Part shown: positions 20,298 to 29,020 of the stretch, piece by piece
How positions within the stretch are numbered: the first letter of the stretch is position 1
How the letters are laid out: every line of letters begins with the position of its first letter
Assembly (NCBI GenBank): GCA_959347425.1
Contig: OY365741.1
Location: forward strand, 186,001-250,000
From: an uncultured Amylibacter sp.
GTDB lineage: Bacteria > Pseudomonadota > Alphaproteobacteria > Rhodobacterales > Rhodobacteraceae
Direction: 5' to 3'
DNA length: 64,000 bases
Program-made: the position numbers and the translations under genes
The notes under the pieces: generated by a model
Database searches by the model: none
Seen by the model: only the letters and a program-made list of their open reading frames with translations
What the model was told of the DNA's origin: nothing

Positions 20298-23200
20298 ATG
20301 CCATATCTCAAACTTTTAACCGCCCCCCTTATCATCATTGCTGGGCTTGCACTATTAACCGCTTGTGGGGGAGCATCGCCAACCGTTAATATCGGCGAGG
20401 TGAATATCACCACTACTGGCAACCCCTGCGATACTCAGCCGTTTGGGGATGATTGCGGGGCGGATTATGAACCCCAACGGGTAAAGAAAATCGGTGAATG
20501 TCTTATGGGCAAGGCCGCCGACACACTAACCTGCGCCCCTGCGATTAAGGCGCATTCGTGTATAGACAATCCTTTTGCCACCGCTTGCGCGAATGACCCA
20601 GATTTCGCCGCTTATTTTAACACCGCCCGCACCGAGCGGACGACTTATTGCGAAGCAAACCCTGATGAGACCGCGTTTTGTGCTGAGGCTGTGAATTTCA
20701 ATAGGGTATGCAAAGATAACACGGATATATTTAATGAAACTTGTTTTCCTGCCGAAAACCCACGGCGGGATGCGTGTTTGGGCGATGCCGCCGACACGCT
20801 CTCAAACCCCAGTTGCGCGACCCGCCCATCGGTTGTGAGCGTTTGCACCGATGACCCTTTCACGCGAACGGGGTGTGCGAATGTGCGTACGATTGGCGAT
20901 TTGCGAGTCAATTATTGTAACGACCCTGCCACCGCTTGGGATGATGATTGTGTTGTGGCAACCTATTCAGGCACGGCAGATGCGCGGGATATGGCGTGTT
21001 TGCAATACGGAATTGATACGACCAAGGGCGGGAATGCCCTATGTTCTATGCGCCCGAATGTTATTGAGGCTTGCGGTGAGGATTCGCCCTTTGCCCATCC
21101 TGTTTGTGATGAAGTGAGGGGAATTGACGCAGGGTTTAGAACGACCTTTTGCCAAAAACCCGCCAACGCCTTTACCACGGGGTGCGAGCAAGGCATCCAT
21201 GGCAATGTGGATACCATCCGTGATAGGGCTTGTTTGGATGGTTTGCCCACCGCCACGGGGTGTGAGGAGCGAACGGAGGTTCAAAGAATATGTGCGGACG
21301 ATCCTCTGTCTCTGTCTCTGTCGAACGATAATCCTGGGTGTACAAAACTGCCTAACTATACAGATTTGCTGAGCAGCTATTGTGCGGTGGAGAGTAGAGT
21401 CACAACGATTGCCGGATGTGGCACAGACGCCGCCGATGTTTGCCCGACTAATCTGTTTAATCCCAGTGCGGTTAGTCGGACTGGCACGATAGATTGCTTG
21501 AATGATATGGCTTTCGCGCCCGCCCGTATAACGGCTTGCTCCACTGGAGCCGAGCTTAATAATTGCGACACGGCAGAGATTGCACCTGAGGTCTGCAAGG
21601 CTTCTGGCGCGAGTGCCAATCCGTTTGCCGTATTTTGTGCGACCACGAACAATATAGGCGGAGGGGATATCGCGATGATACGCCAAACTGCCTTGGACGC
21701 TTGTCCTGATGGCACACAGGATGGCAATGTGGGGATTTGCCAAAATACAATAACAATAAGGGCGCGCCTAAACACCGATTGCGCATTGATAGCGAATGCT
21801 TTCACCGATAGGTGTGATTATACCCAATATCTGGACGAACGGAGGGGGTTTTGCAATGACAGAGCCACCGCTTGGGATGCGGGGTGTGATGGTGAAACGA
21901 CCTATACTGGCACGACCGCCATGCGTGATGCCGCGTGTTTGGCGGATGCAGACGCGGATATGGCAAATACGGGCAGTGATACGCGGTGCGGGGCGCGGGC
22001 GGGTGTTATCACCGCTTGCGATATACGCGACCCATTTCGCCACCCCGTTTGTAATAAAATTGCGGGGATTAACGATGGGGTGCGAACGATGTATTGCGAA
22101 AACTCCGACAATGCTTGGGATGAGGAATGCATGGATACAACGCATGGCACTGTGGTTTTTTATCGAACTGTCGCCTGTTTGGATAGCCCTTTTAAAGACC
22201 TTGCCGACCCCCTTTGCACAACGGATACGGGCGCGGAGTTTCAATGCGGAATGAATCCGTTTGACCCTGCGAATCCGGGCTGTCGCAATCTTGCAAGATT
22301 CCAAGAGATTGTGAACGAGTATTGCGAGGACAATGACCATGAACGATGCGCGGTGCAGTATAGCACTTGGACGGGTAGCTTTACGTCTCCGCTGGAAACT
22401 GCGCCCGTTAATCTCACCAGCACGTCTGCCCGTGATGCCCGATTTTTGTCGGGTTTAACCACGACTGCGCCAGTGATAACGGGCTTTGTAATTGCTCCGG
22501 GTAAATTTACGACCCTAACCCTTGCCCATAGTGATTTGAATGGGGATGAGGATGATGGTGTATCCTTCTTTACGGGTCTATATGCTGGTAAAGCCCAAGG
22601 CTATTACTCTGGGATTCTTGGAACAACGGATTTGGGTGCACCTTTGAATAATGCCGTACAAGCCGGGACATGGGTGGGGCGGTTGCAGGCATGGACGAGT
22701 ACCCATACCGATCAAGTTGATGCAGAACTCACCCTTACGGTTACTTTTAACGGGGACGGGGAGACGAACACGATTTCTGGCTTTGTTAAAAATATCTATG
22801 GTACTGATAACGGTCTTTCCTTTGAAATAAAAGGGGATTTTAATAATTTGGGCGTGATAACCAATGGCGAAGTTAATTTTGCGAACGATGAGAATGATAA
22901 CGGTATATTAGAGACGAGCGAAATGAGATACACCGCTGGGGTTTTGACAGGTTTAATCGGGCAGAGCGGGGCGGTTGGCGCGTTTCATGGCACTAGCAGT
23001 GATATTACCTTCGCGGGCGGGTTTGTCGCCCAGCCTCATGCTACGTCTAGCGATTGGGTGAATAGTTTTGACCCCAAACTGAATGCTAGGCTTACCGCCA
23101 CAACCACTGCAGGTGAACGCAAAAGACAATTCTTGGCGGGTGGTGAAGATGCGCTGATTGATATTGACGACACGATCGACCCAAGAGTACTTTATGGTTT

Positions 23201-25226
23201 GACGTTCGCTTCTGCCATGTATGATAGCGCGGCTTTAAGCGGGGATAACGATATCAAAGACGGTTTTGCTGGTTTGGTTGATACTGTTGTTGGTGCTCGT
23301 AAAGTTTATTATGTGGGGATTCTGTCTGGTACAGATTTGGGCAGACCCTTGACGGCAACCGTTGGAAGCATCACTTGGAACGGGCAAATTGAAACCGTTC
23401 GGGCTGGTGTTGAAGATATCAGCACAGATTTCTCATTAGAGATTACCCTGGGCGAGGCCAATGGCGTTGCTGGCTCTCTGGGTTCAATATATGGAGTTGT
23501 TCTATCAAATGGCAGTAATTACTATGAATTAACTGGTACGTATGATGCGGGTGGGATTATTACTGGCACGGTTATTTATGGGGCATTCACGGGTAGTATT
23601 GCTGATGACGACCTAGCGACAGAGGCCTCCGCCAACGGGATTCTGTCAGGGTTGATTGGCGAGCACGGCGCGGTTGGGGTTTTCCTTGCTGCGGATAGGA
23701 TTGGAGCAGCGATTAATGCCAGCACAAAAGAGAATATCGTAGGTGTGGCGAGCGCGACTGGTGGCTATGCTGGCGGGTTTGTTGTCTCAGGCCCCCCGCC
23801 ACCCCGACAACCTGTTGATCAACCAGATGATACTGACACAAACAAGGTTGCGTTTAATGATTGGTTGCGTGATTTTGGCAGCTTTCCCCCGCCCGCTAGG
23901 CTGACCAAACCCCCACGGGAACGCAAAAGAGAATTTTTGGCGGGTGGCACAGAGGGGCTGAAGACAACGGGCGCGATCAACGTCGTTACGAATGTTACCG
24001 CGAATTTAGGGACTGGCAATGAGGGCGATGGCTATCATTATTTTGTTGATACTGTTGCCCTAAATACCCGCATTCCTTACGCGGGATTGCTGTCTGGCAC
24101 AGATTTGGGCGCGCGCGTAACAGGCACGGCGGGGACAACAGCCGAATGGAACGGGACACTGCGCGCCCACACTAATTTAACTGTAGATGTTAACAAACCT
24201 TTAAAGTTAAAGATTACCTATGGCGGCACAAACGGTGAAACGGGTTCAATAGAGGGAGCGGTTAGAACATTTACCACCGAAGGCTTTGAGTTAAAAGGGA
24301 CTTATGATGCCTCTGGCGTTATCTCTGGCAAGGTTTATCATGGCGCAGGATTCAACGCTACGGGAGACGTAAGACGACTTACAGGAACAGATACCAACGG
24401 AATTCTTACAGGGTTAATTGGTGCACAAGGCGCGGTTGGGGTTTTCCTTTCTGGCACTGGAACAAAAGAGGATATAACCATCGGGGTGGGCAGTAATTAT
24501 GTCGGCGGGTTTTTTGCCGCGCCCATTCTGTCCATTCCAAATTATGATACCTTTGTTAGGCATTATGAACCACAAAAGAATGCGGATAACACAAAGCTAT
24601 TAGAAAGCGGGATAGCCGCGGGCAGACTCAATCAATTCTTAAAGGGTCAAGAGACTGGCATAACCTTTCCCTTGTCCGTGGAAGTTGCATTAGACTATAC
24701 GGCTACGGGTCATTTTGAGACTGTTGCCCTTAAACTGGAAGGGGATAGTGCCAATGGTATTGGTCTTATGCGTGCCTTTGTGTCGGTTGATCAGATTAAT
24801 GAATTACATCGCTCGGGGATTTTGTTGGGTACGGATTTGGGTGCGCCGCTTACGGGGAATGAAATGGGCGCAGACTGGTCGGGGAAACTCTATGTCACGC
24901 GTCATGTGAATGCCAGTGATGAAAACAAACCGATTGCCATTGATTTGACCTTGGCTGTGGATTTTTCCGCAGGCACGATTCGCACTGCAAACGCCGTCAC
25001 CACAGCCCCCAACGAAACGGTAGCTATTAACGGGACGTTCGGCGCGGGTGATATTACTTTGCCCGCAGGTATTATGGGCGGGACTGTTTCGTATCATGAC
25101 GGGACGACCACGTATCATGCCTTGCCATTAATTGGGCTGATTGGCGAGGATGGCGCGATTGGCGTATTCCACGGGGGCGAGGGTGTTCTACTGCCTATGG
25201 CGGGCGGGTTTGTCGTTAAACCATAA
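20298..25226 (+). CDS. Giant surface lipoprotein: Cys-rich modules plus four TbpB-like barrels
   Basis: A 1642-residue lipoprotein with lipobox LTAC after a hydrophobic signal peptide. Residues of about 30-680 form a Cys-rich region of repeated modules, each with a spaced pattern like YC..P...(D)DC......RD.AC......C..RP.V...C..DPF....C. Four barrel-like domains follow, ending near residues 915, 1165, 1410 and 1642 with the GLIG..GA(V/I)G(V/A)F...GGF(V/F) signature. The ATG at 20298 is preferred because AAAGGGA lies just upstream; a GTG at 20280 would leave that site inside the gene. The many cysteines suggest disulfide-bonded folding outside the cytoplasm. The stop abuts the convergent M16 gene. 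The function is unknown. Confidence 0.83.
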   Translation: MPYLKLLTAPLIIIAGLALLTACGGASPTVNIGEVNITTTGNPCDTQPFGDDCGADYEPQRVKKIGECLMGKAADTLTCAPAIKAHSCIDNPFATACANDPDFAAYFNTARTERTTYCEANPDETAFCAEAVNFNRVCKDNTDIFNETCFPAENPRRDACLGDAADTLSNPSCATRPSVVSVCTDDPFTRTGCANVRTIGDLRVNYCNDPATAWDDDCVVATYSGTADARDMACLQYGIDTTKGGNALCSMRPNVIEACGEDSPFAHPVCDEVRGIDAGFRTTFCQKPANAFTTGCEQGIHGNVDTIRDRACLDGLPTATGCEERTEVQRICADDPLSLSLSNDNPGCTKLPNYTDLLSSYCAVESRVTTIAGCGTDAADVCPTNLFNPSAVSRTGTIDCLNDMAFAPARITACSTGAELNNCDTAEIAPEVCKASGASANPFAVFCATTNNIGGGDIAMIRQTALDACPDGTQDGNVGICQNTITIRARLNTDCALIANAFTDRCDYTQYLDERRGFCNDRATAWDAGCDGETTYTGTTAMRDAACLADADADMANTGSDTRCGARAGVITACDIRDPFRHPVCNKIAGINDGVRTMYCENSDNAWDEECMDTTHGTVVFYRTVACLDSPFKDLADPLCTTDTGAEFQCGMNPFDPANPGCRNLARFQEIVNEYCEDNDHERCAVQYSTWTGSFTSPLETAPVNLTSTSARDARFLSGLTTTAPVITGFVIAPGKFTTLTLAHSDLNGDEDDGVSFFTGLYAGKAQGYYSGILGTTDLGAPLNNAVQAGTWVGRLQAWTSTHTDQVDAELTLTVTFNGDGETNTISGFVKNIYGTDNGLSFEIKGDFNNLGVITNGEVNFANDENDNGILETSEMRYTAGVLTGLIGQSGAVGAFHGTSSDITFAGGFVAQPHATSSDWVNSFDPKLNARLTATTTAGERKRQFLAGGEDALIDIDDTIDPRVLYGLTFASAMYDSAALSGDNDIKDGFAGLVDTVVGARKVYYVGILSGTDLGRPLTATVGSITWNGQIETVRAGVEDISTDFSLEITLGEANGVAGSLGSIYGVVLSNGSNYYELTGTYDAGGIITGTVIYGAFTGSIADDDLATEASANGILSGLIGEHGAVGVFLAADRIGAAINASTKENIVGVASATGGYAGGFVVSGPPPPRQPVDQPDDTDTNKVAFNDWLRDFGSFPPPARLTKPPRERKREFLAGGTEGLKTTGAINVVTNVTANLGTGNEGDGYHYFVDTVALNTRIPYAGLLSGTDLGARVTGTAGTTAEWNGTLRAHTNLTVDVNKPLKLKITYGGTNGETGSIEGAVRTFTTEGFELKGTYDASGVISGKVYHGAGFNATGDVRRLTGTDTNGILTGLIGAQGAVGVFLSGTGTKEDITIGVGSNYVGGFFAAPILSIPNYDTFVRHYEPQKNADNTKLLESGIAAGRLNQFLKGQETGITFPLSVEVALDYTATGHFETVALKLEGDSANGIGLMRAFVSVDQINELHRSGILLGTDLGAPLTGNEMGADWSGKLYVTRHVNASDENKPIAIDLTLAVDFSAGTIRTANAVTTAPNETVAINGTFGAGDITLPAGIMGGTVSYHDGTTTYHALPLIGLIGEDGAIGVFHGGEGVLLPMAGGFVVKP

Positions 25227-26555
25227 CTAATCACTCACCACTCCATCAGGTCGCCCGACCAGCACAAAGTTCAAACCCTCCGCATCCATCAGCCGCTTTG
25301 CAACCGCGTTGATTTGCGCCAAGCTGACCGCCGCAACCTGCGGGTTGCGCGTGGCAATATAATCCACGCCCAATTTATCCGCCTGCATCCCGCTTAATAT
25401 CTGCACAATCCGCTTATTCCCGTCAAACCGCAACGGATACGCGCCCGTCAAAAACTTCTTCGCGTCCGATAATTCCGCCGCGCTCACCCCATTGTCCGCG
25501 ATTTGCTGCACCTGTTCACGGATAAGCCCAACAGCCTCCGCCACGCGGTCATTCGCCGTGGCCATTCCTCCGCCCCAGAAATCCCCCCATCGGCTGGTCG
25601 CCAAATACGAGTTAATCCCATAGGTCAAACCCCGCTTTTCCCTTATTTCCGTGTATAACCGCGCCTGAAACCCAGAGCCTCCGATAATATGATTCAACAC
25701 AAACGCCGCGAAAAAATCCGGGTCGTCCCGCGTCAATGTCGGCAGAGACCAGCGCAAAACCGTTTGCGGGGTGTCAAAATCTATCACCTGCACTCCGCCC
25801 TTGGATTTATACGCGGCTTTCACGGGCAAATCCGCCTCCGCCAAAGGCAAACCCGCGATTAAATCATCCAAAACCGCGCCCAAATCGGTGGCGGTAATGT
25901 CGCCAACCGCACCTATGAACACGCGGTCTCGCACGAATACCCGAGCATGGGCCGCCGTCAAATCCGCGTGGGTCAAATCGCCGACCGTCTCCACAGAGCC
26001 CTCCACCGTGCGGGCGTATGGATGGTCGCCGAAAACCGATGCGACTAGGGCAGTGTTGGCGATATCACGCGGTTCTTTGCCCTTGCTTTCAATGCTAGAT
26101 ATGGTTTGTTGTTTCGTCCGAGCCAATGCGTCCGCGTCAAATCGCGGGGCGTGGATGGCGGATTTTAACAACGCCAAGGCCTCGCCCATATTGGATTTCA
26201 AAACCTGTGCGCTGATGGTGACACTGCCCCTGCTCGCCTTGAACGTGAAATGGGCGGCGAGTTCCTCGGCACGGCGGGAAAACGCCTCTGCCGATAAATC
26301 GCCCGCGCCTTGGTCAAGCAATTCGGTCATTAAATTGGTCGCACCCGATTTGTCGTTCGCGTCCAGCAAGGTGCCGCCTTGGAAGTGAAAACTGAAGGCG
26401 ATGAAGGGGATTGACGGCTCTTGCACCAGCCATGCGTGGATGCCCTTCGGCGAGTCCACTTCTTGGATTTCGGTGGCGGCGAGTGCCGTGCCAGTAGTCG
26501 CCAAGACCGCCCAAATACAAAATAAAATACGTTTTAACATTGCAAATTTTACCAT
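25227..26555 (-). CDS. M16 peptidase-like protein, non-catalytic partner
   Basis: A 442-residue M16B homologue with a signal peptide (ending near ALA). The first domain has GATNLMTELLDQGAG where an active enzyme would carry HxxEH, so the zinc site is missing. It keeps the R/Y region used by the partner subunit (ARLYTEIREKRGLTYGINSYL). Its start overlaps the stop of the upstream catalytic gene at about 26555; an ATG at 26540 is an alternative start closer to the signal peptide. The pair probably forms a periplasmic heterodimeric peptidase, as in other alphaproteobacteria. The substrate is unknown. Confidence 0.88.
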   Translation of the reverse strand: MVKFAMLKRILFCIWAVLATTGTALAATEIQEVDSPKGIHAWLVQEPSIPFIAFSFHFQGGTLLDANDKSGATNLMTELLDQGAGDLSAEAFSRRAEELAAHFTFKASRGSVTISAQVLKSNMGEALALLKSAIHAPRFDADALARTKQQTISSIESKGKEPRDIANTALVASVFGDHPYARTVEGSVETVGDLTHADLTAAHARVFVRDRVFIGAVGDITATDLGAVLDDLIAGLPLAEADLPVKAAYKSKGGVQVIDFDTPQTVLRWSLPTLTRDDPDFFAAFVLNHIIGGSGFQARLYTEIREKRGLTYGINSYLATSRWGDFWGGGMATANDRVAEAVGLIREQVQQIADNGVSAAELSDAKKFLTGAYPLRFDGNKRIVQILSGMQADKLGVDYIATRNPQVAAVSLAQINAVAKRLMDAEGLNFVLVGRPDGVVSD

Positions 26556-27946
26556 CACGAATCCCCCTCCCCTGTTATAGTTTCACTTATAGTTTCACTT
26601 ATAGTTTCTTCTTCCTCTTCGCCCATCAGCCAGCCCGTCACGGTGGACTTATTATTCAGCACACCCCGCGCCGCCTCCATAACTTCCTCTGCCGTTATTG
26701 ATTGCAACAGTCCAGGCCATTCCAGCACATCCGCCACGGTCAACCCCGAAGACAAAGACGCGCCAAACTGCCGCGCCAACCTCGATTGGTTGTCCAAAGC
26801 GTAAATCTGTTCCGCCTCTATCTGCGTTTTTATCCGCGCCAAATGCGCATCATCCACGCCTTGTGCCAAAAACGCCGCAATAGTCGCGTCCAAGGCGGTT
26901 TCCAAATCCTGCAAAGACACGCCCTGGGCTGGCACGGCGTAGAGGCTCAAATCGCTATTATCCAACGCCCGTGCGTCATAACGGGACGACTGATTGATGG
27001 ATATTTTCTGCGCCAGTTGCATCTCCTGCCCCATGAAAGAGGTAATCCCAGTCTCGCCAAAGATATAGGAAAACATCTGCAAAGCGGCGGCCGCCCGTTG
27101 CTGCCCCGATTGGCGCGACTTCGCAGGATACGTGCGTATAATATAGGGTTGACTGACCCGCGCATCGGTGAAAACCGTGCGAATAGGCGCACGAGCGGGC
27201 GGTTCGGTGACCCGCGTGCGTGGCGGAGTATCGGCACGTTTCAACCCGCCATAATGGGTTTTTGCCATGGCAAGCACTTCGTCAGGCTGCACATCCCCCG
27301 CGACCACTAAAATAGCGTTATTGGGGGCGTAGTTCGCACGGTAAAACTCCAACGCATCCTGTTGGGACAAGGCCTCCATTTCGTGCCACCAGCCGATGAT
27401 AGGAATACCGTAGGGATGGTTCGGATAGCGCAGGCGTGCCATGTGTTCGCCAAACAGGGCAGAGGGCTTATTTTCAACGCGGGAATTGCGTTCTTCAAGG
27501 ATGACATCGCGTTCGGTCAGGACGTCTTCTTCGGTTAAAATCAACCCCTGCATGCGGTCGGATTCCAGCTCCATCATCAAGGGTAATAAATTCACGGCGA
27601 CTCGTTGATAATAGCCGGTATAATCCCAACTGGTAAAGGCGTTTTCTGAACCGCCGTTTATGGATATTATCCGTGAAAACTCGCCTGGTTCGCGGGTTTT
27701 TGTGCCTTTGAATAACAGGTGTTCCAGGAAATGGGCGATGCCCGATTTACCGCGAGGCTCATCCGCCGCGCCCGCTTTGTACCAGAGCATGTGGGTGACG
27801 ATTGGGGCGCGATGGTCTTGGATAACGACGATTTCAAGGCCGTTTTCAAGGGTGTATTGGGTGATGCGGTCTTTTAATGTGGTCGCAGGTTGCGAATGGG
27901 CGGTTGTGGTGAATAACAGGGCGAGGGTGAAGAGGAGTATACGCAT
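26555..27946 (-). CDS. M16 zinc metallopeptidase, catalytic subunit
   Basis: A 463-residue secreted peptidase. A signal peptide (MRILLFTLALLFTTTAHS) is followed by the inverted zinc motif HFLEH with H72, E75 and H76, and a downstream Glu-rich helix (LTERDVILEERNSR) that supplies the third ligand. The C-terminal homologous domain follows. The C-terminus holds a Glu/Ser/Thr-rich tail with short repeats (ISETISETI). It overlaps the non-catalytic partner by a few bases, indicating one operon. It is expected to cleave peptides in the periplasm. Confidence 0.92.
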   Translation of the reverse strand: MRILLFTLALLFTTTAHSQPATTLKDRITQYTLENGLEIVVIQDHRAPIVTHMLWYKAGAADEPRGKSGIAHFLEHLLFKGTKTREPGEFSRIISINGGSENAFTSWDYTGYYQRVAVNLLPLMMELESDRMQGLILTEEDVLTERDVILEERNSRVENKPSALFGEHMARLRYPNHPYGIPIIGWWHEMEALSQQDALEFYRANYAPNNAILVVAGDVQPDEVLAMAKTHYGGLKRADTPPRTRVTEPPARAPIRTVFTDARVSQPYIIRTYPAKSRQSGQQRAAAALQMFSYIFGETGITSFMGQEMQLAQKISINQSSRYDARALDNSDLSLYAVPAQGVSLQDLETALDATIAAFLAQGVDDAHLARIKTQIEAEQIYALDNQSRLARQFGASLSSGLTVADVLEWPGLLQSITAEEVMEAARGVLNNKSTVTGWLMGEEEEETISETISETITGEGDS

Positions 27947-28047
27947 GGTGGGTCTTGGGTGTTAGAGTTAAAGATAGGGGTATATGACGCGAAATGACGG
28001 ATAAAGCAAGCCACAATTTAGTGATGATTTGTGAATGATTTTACGGA

Positions 28048-28785
28048 TTAAACGGGTCTGATAGAGCTGTTAATGGATGCTTGCTGTAATCGTTTATCAA
28101 AATAATGATGGAACTTTTGATAATCGGTGTATTCATCGGGGCGGGCATTATAGGTTTCATATTTGCCAATAATCGCGGCAATCCAATCGGCGAATTGCAC
28201 GGTTTGATAGAGATGACTGTCCGCGTGAAACATCGGTTCTAGCAGGCTCGTACGATTGGAAATTCCAAACATTTCAATGCCACAGGTTTCTATCATCATC
28301 TTTCTGTTGCTATGATAATCTGCACATAAAAGCAGGTTCGCATTCTTTTTCATACAGAAATTATCAAGCCTTTTAATCGCCTCTCTTAACGTATATTTAT
28401 ACAAAGTGCTGGAGGTTATTTCCCATTTAAGGTGGTTTTTCGCTGACCCCACGTAGAATATATGACCGTCGAGTTTATCAACGATAGTTTTTACAGGTCT
28501 TATGAAAGTATCACGGATTGTAGGATCTTCTATCTTTGATATCCTGAAATGATCCGCACCTTTACGTTCCCATTTTGCTGGTGGTCTTTGGCTTTTTTCA
28601 ATCTCTTCGGCAAATAATTTTTTCTTCATTTTGAAAAAATATGTGGAAAATTTTCGTATATTATGAACGGGTAGCACAAACCCTGCCAAGCCAAAAACCG
28701 GACTGTCATTATGCACTTTATGATGTCTGGAAATAAACGGACCATCATGCCCGAATTCATCAAGATAAGCGATATATGTAATCAT
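28048..28785 (-). CDS. DUF3800 family protein, copy 2
   Basis: Paralogue of the gene at 15405-16154, 245 residues from the ATG at 28785 (MITYIAYLDEFGHDGPF). An upstream in-frame extension to 28872 would run through the leader hairpin, so I reject it. The conserved acidic positions are present (YLDE, CADYH, QFADWIA), and the C-terminus SINSSIRPV nearly equals that of copy 1. Similarity runs along the whole protein with many substitutions, so the duplication is not very recent. The promoter and hairpin are conserved. It lies alone between the M16 operon and parC. The RNase H-like fold is family knowledge; the role here is unknown. Confidence 0.75.
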   Translation of the reverse strand: MITYIAYLDEFGHDGPFISRHHKVHNDSPVFGLAGFVLPVHNIRKFSTYFFKMKKKLFAEEIEKSQRPPAKWERKGADHFRISKIEDPTIRDTFIRPVKTIVDKLDGHIFYVGSAKNHLKWEITSSTLYKYTLREAIKRLDNFCMKKNANLLLCADYHSNRKMMIETCGIEMFGISNRTSLLEPMFHADSHLYQTVQFADWIAAIIGKYETYNARPDEYTDYQKFHHYFDKRLQQASINSSIRPV

Positions 28786-28810
28786 AAAATCATATTCTAA
28801 AGCATGAGAA

Positions 28811-28828
28811 CCCGCGCTTTCGCGCGGG
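28811..28828 (-). promoter_or_regulatory. Leader hairpin of DUF3800 copy 2
   Basis: Identical CCCGCGC-GAAA-GCGCGGG hairpin in the transcript sense, again followed by TTCTCATG, 26 bases before the start. Flanking leader sequence differs from copy 1 while the hairpin is unchanged, suggesting selection on it. Confidence 0.65.
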
Positions 28829-28889
28829 CCTCGGATCGCAAGCGATTTTGGCGATGCCTTAAAAGGTTGCATCTACGCTTCGCAAATCA

Positions 28890-28918
28890 TTAATAGCATT
28901 TACCAACCCATACTGCAA
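28890..28918 (-). promoter_or_regulatory. Promoter of DUF3800 copy 2
   Basis: On the minus strand TTGCAG (28913-28918), a 17-base spacer and TATTAA (28890-28895), aligned with the promoter of copy 1. Confidence 0.65.
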
Positions 28919-29020
28919 GAAACTTTTTTCATTAAAAATCAAGGGGATATAATTATTTCCACAAATAAACCACCTATCAAATCCATCAAACAGACCGATT
29001 CACAGACCGATTCGCAAAGA

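Noticed and set aside
21039..21743. A 234-residue minus-strand frame inside the Cys-rich lipoprotein
   Set aside because: It runs opposite to a continuous lipoprotein frame with repeated modules and has no promoter or ribosome site.
15405..28785. A composite transposon bounded by the two DUF3800 genes
   Set aside because: The copies are in direct orientation with diverged sequence, without transposase or terminal repeats, and the intervening genes are mostly housekeeping.
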